NCBI GenBank assembly: GCA_030035585.1
Contig: CM057462.1
Span: 117,237,234-117,301,233 of the forward strand
Source of the DNA: Dugong dugon
Lineage: Eukaryota; Chordata; Mammalia; Sirenia; Dugongidae
Length of the DNA: 64,000 nucleotides
Reading direction: 5' to 3'
Shown here: one piece after another, positions 12,101 to 19,788 of the stretch
Numbering within the stretch: the first letter of the stretch is position 1
Layout: every line of letters starts with the position of its first letter
Notes under the pieces: generated by a model
The model's input: the letters and a program-made list of their open reading frames with translations, nothing else
The model's database searches: none
Told to the model about the DNA's origin: nothing
Translations under genes and position numbers: made by a program

Positions 12101-15100
12101 CAATTCCTGAAGAAGGCTATGATTATCCACCCACGGGAAGACGAAATGGACAAACTGGCATCTGCATAACTTTCAAGTACAACCAGTATAAAGCAATAGG
12201 TAACGTTACAGCATGTAAAAAAAAAAAAAAAGAGAGAGATAGCAATGCTGAAGAAGGTAAGGAATTGGCAAATGTATTAATAAATTTGTCACTTAATTCT
12301 CTATTCCTACAGCCTCTGATATCTAGATTCTAATACTGGCTTTGCCATCATGAGATCTTGGGCAGGCTCACTTACATTAGTGGTTTACTGATCCACCAGT
12401 GAAGTCATAACCTTGATCGGGGTCCTCGTTGTCGTCAGATGTGCTCCAGTCGATTTTGACTTATAGCAACCCAATGTGACAGAGTAGAACTGCCCCATGG
12501 GGTTTTCTTTATTGTAATCTTTATGAAAGCAGATCACCAGGTCTTTCTCTCACGTAGCTGCTGGGTGGGCTAAAATCGCCAGCCTTTTCAGTCAGCAGCC
12601 AAGCATTTAACCATTTGAGCCACCAGGGTTCATTTGATCAAAGGTAGTAATTTTGAATGTCTGCAGGGCTAGGCAGGTAACAAAATAGGTGAAACAGAAT
12701 ATGGTCAGCTTCCCTCAAAGGCCGCAGTTCTATCATTTTGTAGATCTGTAAGAATGCAGGTCTACTGGTTATAGATCTCCAGATTTTTCAAGAGGAATCA
12801 AAAATCTAGGTGGGGGGGGGGGTTGTGTGTGTGAGAGAGAGAGAGAGAAAGAGAGCACTCCTGATTTTTAAATATAGATTCAATTTATCTAAAAAAAAAA
12901 AAAAAAAAAGGTGTACATCACATGTTTCCTGTAGGCCACCACAGTGATCCTTTGAGATTTCCAGCTCAAAGGGACGTAAATATTTAGATTTGGCAAACTG
13001 TGGTGGGAGATGAGGGGAAGCAGGAATACTGTTTTACCAATCACTTTTTACTGAGGAGGCTGCTAAATAACAGCTTCCAGATATAAGGAGGTTTAGAATA
13101 TGTTTTTCTTCAAATTTTCATATTATGGCAACGATCGCTGAGGTACTCAGCCTCTCACCCAAGTCAAACTCTAGTCTAACTAGTTTGGTTCATGTAATGA
13201 TTAGAGAGCTGTATAGCAGAGAGGTTTAGTGTGCACTCTGATGAGATGACCATTTTGAATCTTGGTGACTGGTACATGGGAATTCTCTACTTTTATATAT
13301 GTACATATGGGGGGGCGCATGTGACCTTCAAGGTCAGACTACCTGGGTTTCAATGACAACTCCATCAGTTACAAGCTTTAAAACTTTTGGCATGTGACGT
13401 AAACTCTCATTTAATTCAGCTATACAATGAGGATGATGATAAAAGAGGACTTAGCTAATAGTAAGATTGTAATAAAGATTAAATTAATTTAACCTGGGTA
13501 AAATTCATAGCCCAGTACCTGGCAAGTAGGATGTGCAGTGTCAGTTATTTTAATCAAAATTCACAAGAACCCTATTGGCTTAAAAAAGGGAGTACTTTTG
13601 TGTTTTGTTTTGCTTTTTAATTCACAATATGATTTATAATATCAAACAGGCATTTCCATTTGTGTCTTAACTTTCAACTTTTCTTTACCAACTCTTGATT
13701 GAGATTCTCAGCTCTTGATCTACAACCCAAATGTCTACAGCTGTTCCATCCCAGCCACCTTTCACCAGGAGCTCGTTCACATGTCCCAGCTGTGTGCCAG
13801 GTCCAGCACATCAGAGATTCCCCGCCGGCAACTCGCCACATTTCAGTCAGCCCAGGGACAAGACTTCCTTCATTTTGCAAAGTCTGATTCTTTTCTTGAC
13901 GGTATGAAAGACCATCATCAAACATTATGCTATGTAACTGCTGTAAAATCACTTTGGATAGCTTAGAGGAGATATTCTGATTTTCAGAGGAAAGAAGGAA
14001 GGAAATGGGTAGGGAAGGGAGAAGGGAAATCAAGGATCAATTCACACATTTGCCTGTCCAATTTGCATAGCAGGGTTGCTGATCCAACCTCAAAGGGTCT
14101 CACAGCCAACCAGCCAGGGACCAGTACAAGTTCCTGTTCCTCAACCTCCGCGGAGCATGGGCTACAGCCATCTTCCTCTTCTTCCATTCTCTAAGCAGTT
14201 ATTTTAAGCCTTCCTTACTCTCAAGTCCTTTATATTATGCTGCCTCCTCGCTCTTAGTTTCACCTTTTTCTTCATAGAGAAAACAGGTCACCAGGAAAGA
14301 ACCACTTCAATATCATACCAATCCCCCCCAAAACAAGTAAACAGTCTTATCTGTTTCCATTCCTTTTAACCTGTTTCCTCTCATCCCAACAGAAGTAATG
14401 CACCCCTTTTGCTGTTAGCAGCCGAGCACTTAACCACTGCACCACCAGGGCTCCCCTGATCTGTTCTACCTTCAACTCTCCCACTCTGTAGGCTCCTTCC
14501 CCTCTGCACATAAACGTGCCTAAAACACCTCCTTCAACTCTAAAGCCCCTATATCTCTCGTCTTCTTTTTCTTCCAAATTTCTTTCTGAAAAAACTATAC
14601 AGGACTTTCACTTTCTCAATGCTCCTTCTCTGCAGCCTTGCTTCTGTCTGTAGACACTCCGCTCTCTCCCCAAAGTCAGCTCACTGATTTCGATGCTTGC
14701 TTGCTTCCTTCCTTCCTTTATACATTGACTAAATATTTACTGAAGCCTACTACTTGCCAAGCCCTGTGTTAGGCACTAGAGATTCAAAAATGAACAGGAC
14801 AGAAATAGCCCCTTTAGAATTTGACACTGTTGAAACTCTTTCCTTTCTGAAACATTTCCCTTCAAGTCTGGTTTTTGGGAGGATGCAGTCTGTTGGTCTT
14901 CCTCCCACTTCTTTCAAGTCTCTTCTCCAAGGTCCTCTTCTTCTACCTGCTCCTCCGGTGATTATCAGATTGCCTTGTGGTCCTCCACCCTTCCTTATCT
15001 CATTCTACATACTCATGCTGGGCAATTCCAGCAAGCCCTCAGGGAATTCCCAAGTCTAGATCTCTACCCCAGACCTCTGTACTGACTGATGTATTCAATG

Positions 15101-16393
15101 TATATTGGAAGTGCATAGCTACATCAAATTCAACATGCCAAATTCATCTCATCATCTTCCTCCACAAACCAACTCTTTTTCTTTTATTCTGCATAAACCT
15201 GGGAGTCATTCTAGATCCCTCCTCTTTCTCACTCTGTCTCGTCATCAAAATTCCATCAATTCCAGGTGCTTAATAACTCTCACCTTTATGTTATTCTCAC
15301 CAAACTCTGCCACAGCTGTAGTCCACACCTGTGTTTATCGTCACATCCTTCTGTTTTTCCTATTTCCAACCCAACCCACCCCTCCTAATTCATCCTAAAC
15401 ATTGCCTCAATTGGTATTTCTGATCATAAACTGGTTTCTATTCATTCCACATTAATGTTCCTTTAAAAAACGCCCCCATTGGGCAGGAAAGCTGGTAATA
15501 GGGAACCCAAGGCTGAGAAGGGTCAGTGTTGACATGTCATGGGGTTGTTAGCCATTGTCATAAAACAATACGTGTACTGTTTAATGAGAAACTATTTGTT
15601 CTGTAAACCTTCATCTAAAGTACAATAAAAATTAATTAATTAATTAATTTAAAAAAATCAAAAAACAAAACCTCTCCTATTGCTTTTAGAAAAATCCAGA
15701 CTTTTTAGCATGGCTTAAAAAGATCCCTTAGAAACTGACCCCTGCTTACTTCTTAAGCCTTATTCTTTTCAAAGGTCTTTTCATGACAAAACCATATATT
15801 GCTCCCTGGTTTGTAGGGAACAGAGGAAGTTTGCAGGCTCCAACATCATCATAGTAATGATGATAATGATTCTTACTTGCCTATCACTTTAGTGTTTACA
15901 AAATACTTTCCCATTCACTATCTCAATCATGTTGTTATTATTGTGTGTGTGACATCCACATGTGAATGATGGTTTCCATTCCTCAGGATATTTTCAGGGA
16001 CTTATCTAAGCATGAATGCCAACCTCATTATCTTTCTCCTTATAAATTTTAGACATCTTTGCAGCTTGGATGGCTCAACAGTTGAAGACACACTTGCTAA
16101 CAGAAACCTGGCAGAGGAAGAGACAAGAGCTTCCTTCAAACTGCTCCCTTCCTTACCATGTCTACAATGTCAAAGCAATTAAGATATCTGGACAATCTTA
16201 TTTTAGTTCTTATCAGGATCATGCCAAATGGTGTATTTCCCTAAAGGGTGCCAAAAATCGCTGGACATGTATTGGAGACTTGAATCGGAGCCCCTACCAA
16301 GCCTTCAGAAGTGGAGGATTCATTTGTACCCAGAATAGGTATATTTACCAAGCATTTCAAAGATTAGTTTTGTATTATGAGAACTGTAACTAA
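87..16393 (+). CDS. DNASE2B: DNase II beta, complete six-exon gene (join of exons below)
   Basis: The spliced product is 357 residues: join(87-199, 4759-4936, 9239-9320, 12038-12199, 13704-13901, 16053-16393), 1074 nt with the stop. DNase II enzymes cut DNA at acid pH without metal ions, leaving 3'-phosphates; this paralogue is known for degrading nuclear DNA in lens fibre cells and acts in lysosomes or as a secreted protein. Residues 1-23 form a signal peptide with a Leu/Phe-rich core. The paired catalytic motifs are HTK (122-124, in YGHTKG) and HAK (301-303, in DHAKWC). Cys28, 167, 275, 317, 336 and 356 fit the three disulfides of DNase II (28-167, 275-356, 317-336, by family analogy). Sequons lie at Asn77, 99, 115 and 274. 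There is no internal stop or frameshift and all introns are GT-AG, so the gene looks functional. Human DNASE2B is, from memory, 361 residues; the difference equals the start shift described under exon 1. Confidence 0.96.
200..839. other. Intron 1, unique-looking sequence
   Basis: This is the start of DNASE2B intron 1. I see no gene, RNA or clear repeat here. Confidence 0.5.
840..1250 (-). mobile_element. L2 LINE fragment
   Basis: The + strand reads like the complement of an L2 3' end (CCAGGCCCTGTG, then GAACAAAACACAGTTCCT and GGAGCTCACAG). The relic is old, with no duplication visible. Confidence 0.55.
1310..1870 (-). mobile_element. Probable old LTR (ERVL-like)
   Basis: The CT-rich stretch with CAGAACTCACAGACCA and GGTTACAATTCAAG resembles an antisense ERVL-type LTR. 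It interrupts an L2-like context on both sides. Family and ends are uncertain. Confidence 0.35.
1920..3020 (-). mobile_element. L2 LINE fragment, split by an L1 insertion
   Basis: Phrases typical of antisense L2 (GGTTTGAACCTGACC, GTGGTGTGATATGGTCAGATTTGCATTTTAG trimmed here to its general form) run to 2068 and resume at 2809. The L1 at 2083-2794 sits inside. Confidence 0.45.
2083..2794 (+). mobile_element. L1 3' end, 5'-truncated
   Basis: This L1 3' UTR begins near TGCATAACAAAG and ends in an A-rich tail (2774-2794). It is flanked by a 14-bp duplication, AGAAATTTCACTGG (2069-2082) and AGAAAGTTCACTGG (2795-2808), 13 of 14 matching. It belongs to the same 3' UTR type as the copies at 17,635 and 35,987. 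Confidence 0.85.
3619..3811 (-). mobile_element. AfroSINE-type SINE, long form
   Basis: This is the first of the window's tRNA/RTE SINEs. Read on the minus strand, it has a tRNA-like head (GTGGT...GGTTAAC), a central block (CTACTTCTGAAAAATCAGCC type) and a 3' end ATGAGTCGGAATCGACTC type. A perfect 10-bp duplication TGTACAGTAA flanks it (3609-3618 and 3812-3821). Confidence 0.9.
3905..4105 (+). mobile_element. MER5-like hAT DNA transposon relic
   Basis: GTTCTCAACTGGGG at the left and GAGAAACCCTGGG at the right, with GTCTGGAGCCATTTTT and TCTGGCCCCAAATGTCAA inside, match the MER5A pattern. It is non-autonomous and ancient. Confidence 0.75.
4759..4936 (+). CDS. DNASE2B: DNASE2B coding exon 2
   Basis: The acceptor is TTTGTTAG|G and the donor AAG|GTATGT. 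The first base completes Trp38; 59 codons follow (residues 39-97), beginning FTFYKLPKR and ending YEAHASK. The segment carries the conserved YLYLD and SWR stretch of the family and sequon N77-A-T. No in-frame ATG opens the exon, so it is easy to miss in an ORF scan. It lies between intron 1 (4.56 kb) and intron 2 (4.3 kb). Confidence 0.95.
4937..5750. other. Intron 2, no recognised feature
   Basis: At 5250-5340 the words TCCATCTGATTTA / TCCATCTAACTTA recur four to five times as a degenerate tandem of about 16-21 bases. Otherwise nothing is recognised. Confidence 0.4.
5751..6245 (-). mobile_element. MaLR-like solo LTR, copy A
   Basis: It is the same family as 19,273, 31,424 and 61,222. Read on the minus strand it begins TGTCATGGATTGAATTGTG and ends near AGCAGCACTAG. 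It is the most diverged copy at its 3' end. No clear duplication is visible. The open frames on both strands here (about 100-135 codons) are incidental. Confidence 0.8.
6246..8347. other. Intron 2, old MIR-like fragments only
   Basis: Weak MIR-like pieces occur at about 6285-6400 (CTGTGCTGGGCCTTTACA) and 6500-6600 (CACTGTGCTAAGTG). The rest shows no gene or clear element. Confidence 0.4.
8363..8695 (+). mobile_element. L1 3' end, 5'-truncated
   Basis: The 3' UTR ends CATCTAAAGTACAATAAA plus an A-rich tail. The duplication is AAAAATCCTCTCATA (8348-8362) and AAAAATCCTTTCATA (8696-8710), 14 of 15. This is the same type as the 3' end of the large L1 at 21,996. Confidence 0.88.
9239..9320 (+). 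CDS. DNASE2B: DNASE2B coding exon 3 (first HxK motif)
   Basis: The acceptor is TTCCTGCAG|A and the donor AAAG|GTATGA. The exon encodes residues 98-124 plus one base of Gly125. It contains AYLIYNDG and the first catalytic motif, HTK (122-124); in DNase II the His and Lys here build one half of the pseudo-symmetric active site. Sequons N99-N-T and N115-Y-S are visible. Confidence 0.95.
9622..9822 (+). mobile_element. AfroSINE-type SINE, long form, diverged
   Basis: The head is decayed. The central CTACTTCTGAAAAATCAACC block and the 3' GGGGTCACCATGAG end are clear. Confidence 0.8.
10614..10825 (+). mobile_element. AfroSINE-type SINE, long form
   Basis: It runs from AGGAGTCTCTTGGTGGTGC to GTCGGAGTCAACTCGATGGC and holds all three modules. 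It lies in intron 3 of DNASE2B. Confidence 0.88.
10826..12037. other. Intron 3, no recognised feature
   Basis: An imperfect direct repeat AGGAGCCACCTGTTAGGAGTCAC sits near 10,945 (given only as its core TGTTAGGAG, twice). Nothing else was recognised. Confidence 0.4.
12038..12199 (+). CDS. DNASE2B: DNASE2B coding exon 4
   Basis: The acceptor is GTTGGTAG|GT after a T-rich but interrupted pyrimidine tract; the donor is ATAG|GTAACG. Two bases finish Gly125, 53 codons follow (126-178), and one base starts Asp179. The segment includes GFWLIHSIP, typical of DNase II, and Cys167 in GICITF, which should pair with Cys28. The downstream flank holds an A-rich run at about 12,217-12,230. Confidence 0.95.
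12427..12631 (-). mobile_element. AfroSINE-type SINE, long form
   Basis: The + strand shows the 3' end first (CCAGTCGATTTTGACTTATAG), then CAGATCACCAGGTCTTTC, and ends in the head complement TGAGCCACCAGGG. Confidence 0.85.
12811..12912. repeat. Simple repeats: G run, GT/GA tract, A run
   Basis: A run of ten G's, (GT)n, (GA)n at 12,832-12,855 and a run of about 19 A's at 12,891-12,909. They lie in intron 4, away from the splice sites. Confidence 0.85.
13325..13550 (+). mobile_element. MIR SINE relic
   Basis: GTCAGACTACCTGGGTTTCAA and GCCCAGTACCTGGCA fit the MIR core and 3' part. It ends shortly before exon 5. Confidence 0.6.
13704..13901 (+). CDS. DNASE2B: DNASE2B coding exon 5
   Basis: The acceptor is TTGATTGAG|A, with a modest pyrimidine tract, and the donor GACG|GTATGA. 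Two bases complete Asp179, 65 codons follow (180-244) and one base begins Asp245. It encodes NPNVYSCSIPATFHQEL and ends in HFAKSDSFLD, both recognisable DNase II beta segments. Residue 185 is Tyr in LLIYNPN where I recall Cys in the human protein. The opposite strand is also open for 119 codons, which is coincidental. Confidence 0.95.
14411..14454 (-). mobile_element. AfroSINE head fragment
   Basis: Only the tRNA-like head is recognisable, ending CACCACCAGGGCTCC on the + strand. Confidence 0.75.
14725..15470. other. Intron 5, old repeat-like sequence
   Basis: 14,725-14,830 resembles antisense L2 (CCAAGCCCTGTGTTAGGCAC). 14,840-15,420 is CT-rich, with GGGAGTCATTCTAGATCCCTCC, a phrase common to old mammalian repeats whose family I cannot name. 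Open frames here are not supported as genes. Confidence 0.35.
15474..15640 (+). mobile_element. L1 3' end, 5'-truncated
   Basis: It starts at GGGCAGGAAAGCTGG and ends CATCTAAAGTACAATAAA followed by an (ATTA)n tract instead of pure poly(A). No duplication was identified. Confidence 0.8.
16053..16393 (+). CDS. DNASE2B: DNASE2B last coding exon (second HxK motif, stop)
   Basis: The acceptor is AAATTTTAG|AC after a CT-rich tract. The exon encodes residues 246-357 and TAA. It contains LPSNCS (Cys275, sequon N274), the second catalytic motif HAK (301-303) in DHAKWC, the Cys-containing WTCIGDLNRS, and Cys336 and Cys356 near the C-terminus. The reading frame ends one residue after the last Cys, as in the family, so the C-terminus is complete. 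Confidence 0.97.
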
Positions 16394-16530
16394 ACTTGGT
16401 GAAGGGACACATGTACTATCAACGTGGACATTGAAAATGGATCTTCTTCTATTAAATCCATTTTTTATATATCAAAAGATATATAACTTGTAGTCTACAT
16501 ATCATCAAATAAAACACTTTTCTCTCACGC
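16394..16530 (+). promoter_or_regulatory. DNASE2B 3' UTR with poly(A) signal
   Basis: An AATAAA hexamer lies at 16508-16513, 115 bases after the stop, followed by a T/C-rich stretch suited to cleavage-factor binding. This predicts a short 3' UTR ending near 16,530. Direct transcript evidence is not available here. Confidence 0.6.
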
Positions 16531-16839
16531 TTCCTATTTTTACTTCCAGTTACTGGCAGCTTATCTACTTTGCACTGTGTATCGTGAGCATAAACTATTA
16601 AAATGAGAGTGGAAGGAATGAAAGGAAAATATTTGTTCCAGATTGGTCAACTTTCAATTGTTCAATGATTGATCAGCCATTTTGTAGATTAAATTTCATC
16701 TCCTTCACAAAGACTTCTCTACTTCGCAACTCTTCCTGAAGGAAAAATAGCTGTTTCTTCTGTATGTCCACATTATTTGGTCATATTCCTCTTAAAGTTA
16801 TTTCTCACTGGTTTATGATTAAGTGTTATTTGTCATTAT

Positions 16840-17017
16840 TCAGCTGCTGCTTGATAACTGCAAGGCTTTGGGTGACTCACTTAAACTCTTGGAGCCTTGG
16901 TTTTCTTATCTATAAAATGGGGATAATATATAGGTATGTTCAAGCACCTAGCATAGAACTGCCACATGATAGACACTTACAAACCCTACAGAGCACAGTT
17001 TTACTTTGACATACATG
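16840..17017 (+). mobile_element. MIR relic followed by AfroSINE fragment
   Basis: MIR-like text (TTATCTATAAAATGGGGATAAT) ends near 16,960. 16,980-17,017 (AAACCCTACAGAGCACAG) is a SINE middle/3' scrap. Confidence 0.5.
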
Positions 17018-17240
17018 GGAAGACAAGAGTTAAGTTTTAGAAATGAGTAATATTTTTTGGGAAAGAGCATTTTTAGATCAGATTAATAGAAAAAAAAGTA
17101 AGCAGCTCATCAACTCTAGGGAAATAAAGAAGTGTGCTATAAAGAAACCAGAATCAAATATAATAACCTTCAATTCCAGTATGCTTCATTTTCTGGAGGT
17201 CTTATTACTAAACATAAATGTAGTATAAAGGAGTAATAAT

Positions 17241-17583
17241 GTTGTTTTTAGTTGCCATTGAGTCAACCCCTAACTCATGCCGACTCCATGCATAACAGAA
17301 CAAAATGCTGCGTGGTCCTTCGCCATCACCATGATAGGTTGCAGACTGGATCACTGAGATACATAGGGTTTTCATTGGCTGATTTTCAGAAGTAGATCAC
17401 AAGGCCTTTCTTTCTAGTCCATCTTAGACTAGAAGCTCCACTGAGACCTATTCAGCATCATAGCAACACAAGCCTCCACTGACAGATGGACGGTGGCTGT
17501 GCATGAGGTGCATTGGCTGAGAATCAAACCTAAGTCTCCTGAATGGAAGACAAGAATTCTACCACTGAACCACCAATGCCTTA
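17241..17583 (-). mobile_element. Composite SINE: tRNA-Gly head plus RTE 5' and 3' parts
   Basis: Read on the minus strand, 17,579-17,510 matches tRNA-Gly(GCC) in length (70 nt, no gaps by eye). The acceptor stem GCATTGG/CCAATGC is perfect, the A box is TGGTTCAGTGG and the B box GGTTTGATTCT is slightly decayed. Next come pieces of the RTE leader (CATCTGTCAGT, GGCTTGTGTTGCT, GATGCTG, then GACTAGAAAGAAAGG and CTACTTCTGAAAATCAGCC) and finally the RTE 3' end (TTTTGTTCTGTTATGCATGG, ATGAGTTAGGGGTTGACTC). The flanks share TAATAAT (17,234-17,240 and 17,584-17,590). This differs from the common SINE here, whose head is tRNA-Asn-like. Confidence 0.85.
17510..17579 (-). repeat. tRNA-Gly-derived head of composite SINE (not a tRNA gene)
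   Basis: It folds as a tRNA cloverleaf with an intact 7-bp acceptor stem, but the anticodon stem has a mismatch, the loop reads TCC rather than GCC, and the T arm is altered. It is the internal Pol III promoter of a retroelement rather than a functional tRNA gene. Confidence 0.8.
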
Positions 17584-17634
17584 TAATAATATTAAGTAGT
17601 TCCTAATTGCTTAATAAGTTTGGGATATGGTTCC

Positions 17635-18060
17635 CTCACAACAGAGAGTCTTGGATAAAGCAGAAAAAGGTGGGGTGTAGAACTCAAATTCTAGTAAGAA
17701 ACCCAGACTTAATGGTCTGACTGAGACTGAAGGAACCCTGGAAAGCATGGCCCCTGGATTCTCTATCGGCCCAGAACTAAAACAGTTTCTGAAGCCAACT
17801 CTTCAGACAGGGATTAGACTGGACTGTGGGACATAAAGTGACACTGGTGACGAGTGTGCCTCTTGGCTCAAGTAGATACAAGAGACTAAATGGGCAGCTT
17901 CTGTCTGGAGGTGAGATGGAAAGACAGAGATGGTTAGGAGCTGGTTGAATGGACATGGGGAATCGGGTGGAAAGGAGGAGTGTGCTGTCACAGTATGGGG
18001 AGAGCAATTAGAATCATATAACACCGTATGCATAAATTTTTGTATGGGAAAAAATAAGAA
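17635..18060 (+). mobile_element. L1 3' end, 5'-truncated
   Basis: It parallels 2340-2790 closely (GTGGGGTGTAGAACTCAAAT, GGGACATAAAGTGACACTGG) and ends in GGGAAAAAATAAGAATAAAC. Confidence 0.8.
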
Positions 18061-18350
18061 TAAACAAAAAGTTTGCAATGTGGTTCCCAATTTCAAGAAG
18101 CTTACCATCTAGCAAAATGAATTACAATAACTAGAGCTATTGCGTATTTATGATGTAATTCAATACACACTTATTTATTTAATCTTTATAACAATGCTAT
18201 GTGGTTAAGTATTGTTATTATCCTCATTTTACTGACAAAGAAACTGAGGCTCCCAGAGTTTCAGTAAATTGCCTAATATCACACAGGCTATGATCTTAAC
18301 CTCTTCCAAGAGACAGTCAAAGGAAATGAAGCACTGTAGGATAATATAAT

Positions 18351-18550
18351 ACTCTCTAGGTGGTGCAAATGGTTAATGCACTCAGCTTTTAACTGAAACA
18401 TTCAAGTCCACCCAAATGTGCCTTGAAAGAAAGTCCTGACAATCTACTTTTTTTTAAAAACAGTCGTTCAATACCCTTTGGAGCACATTTTTACTCTCAC
18501 ACACATGGGGTCATCATAAGTTGGGGTCAACTCAGTGGCAACTGGTTTCG
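18351..18550 (+). mobile_element. AfroSINE-type SINE, long form
   Basis: It runs from CTAGGTGGTGCAAATGG to TCAACTCAGTGGCAAC, with an expanded T run in the central block. MIR-like text lies just upstream (18,160-18,300). Confidence 0.8.
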
Positions 18551-19272
18551 TTGATATCTCAATACCAACCAAAATTCATGGAACCCAATGGCATTGGTTC
18601 AATGACAAGCATAGAAAAGGCTAAGTTTGTCTTCCTGTCAGAAGCAAACATAAGCTATGTGTACATGAAATGTTAGCTAACTTCATGTTTGTAACTATGA
18701 AAAGACTTGGAAAATGTTATGGCCTCTCAGAGAGCATAAATTATCCAAATAAAATAGGATTAGAAGAGAAAAATCAAAAAGTACAAGAAAGATGCTGACC
18801 TTAAAGGTGAAAAGGATCAAAGTTGGCTACAACAATCTAGAGAGGGATGAATGAAAAGAGAAAAGAAAGCAAAGGTGAAGAAATCCTATTGGACTAAATT
18901 TATACAATAATGAGCCTCCTTCCTCAAATGGTAAATCCAAGTCTTCTATAGAAACAGCTGCATTCCAAGCCCAACAGAACAATCTGAAGGAGGAGAAGGG
19001 AATAAAAATCAGAATCCACTGAATAAAAAATGCAGGAAATGACAGAGGAGAAAAAGATGATGGGGCCCACTGGAGATGCATAATTAGGATATGGTTCCTG
19101 CTGAAGGGGCCCTGGGAAGTGTCCAGATCTCCTTGAGGAAGAAAAAAATGTTGGAAAAGAACTGAATAACACTAGTAGCTCAAGAATGCCAAATACTGAC
19201 CCTAGGAGGAAGGAATATATCTTGGTTTTGTGGTAGCATATAGAGGCATCACAATAAACCAAAGAGAGCTAG

Positions 19273-19783
19273 TGTCTTAGTCATCTAGTGCTGCTATAAC
19301 AGAGATACCACAGGTGCATCGCTTTAACAAAGAGAAGTTTATTTTCTCACAGTACAGTAGGCTATAAGTCCAAATTCAGGGCATCAGCTCCAGGGGAAGC
19401 CTTTCTCTCTCTGTCAGCTCTGGAGGAAGGTTCTTGTCATCAATCTTCCCCGGTCGAGGAGCTTCTCAGCGCAGGGACCCCAGGTCCAAAGGATGCACCA
19501 TTTTCCTGGCACTACTTTCTTGGTGGTGTGAGGTCCCCATGTCTCTCTGCTCACTTCTCTCTTTTATATCTCAAAAGAGATTGGCTTAAGACACTATCCT
19601 ATCTTGTAGACCTCATCAGTATAACTGCCGCTAATCCATCTTATTACAACATAGTGATTGCGTTTACGATACATAAGGAAAATCACATCAGATTACAAAA
19701 TGGTACACAATCATACAATACTGGGAATCATGAACTGGCCAAGTTGACAGATATTTCTTGGGGTCACAGTTCGATCCATGGCA
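19273..19783 (-). mobile_element. MaLR-like solo LTR, copy B
   Basis: It is 511 bp with TG...CA-type ends and a perfect 5-bp duplication GCTAG (19,268-19,272 and 19,784-19,788), as expected for ERVL/MaLR integration. No internal retroviral sequence adjoins it, so it is a solo LTR. Confidence 0.9.
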
Positions 19784-19788
19784 GCTAG

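Noticed and set aside
13674..14033. 119-codon minus-strand open frame
   Set aside because: It is antisense to DNASE2B exon 5 and has no recognisable features.
17510..17579. A tRNA-Gly gene
   Set aside because: Altered anticodon loop and T arm, and direct fusion to RTE sequence; it is a SINE head.
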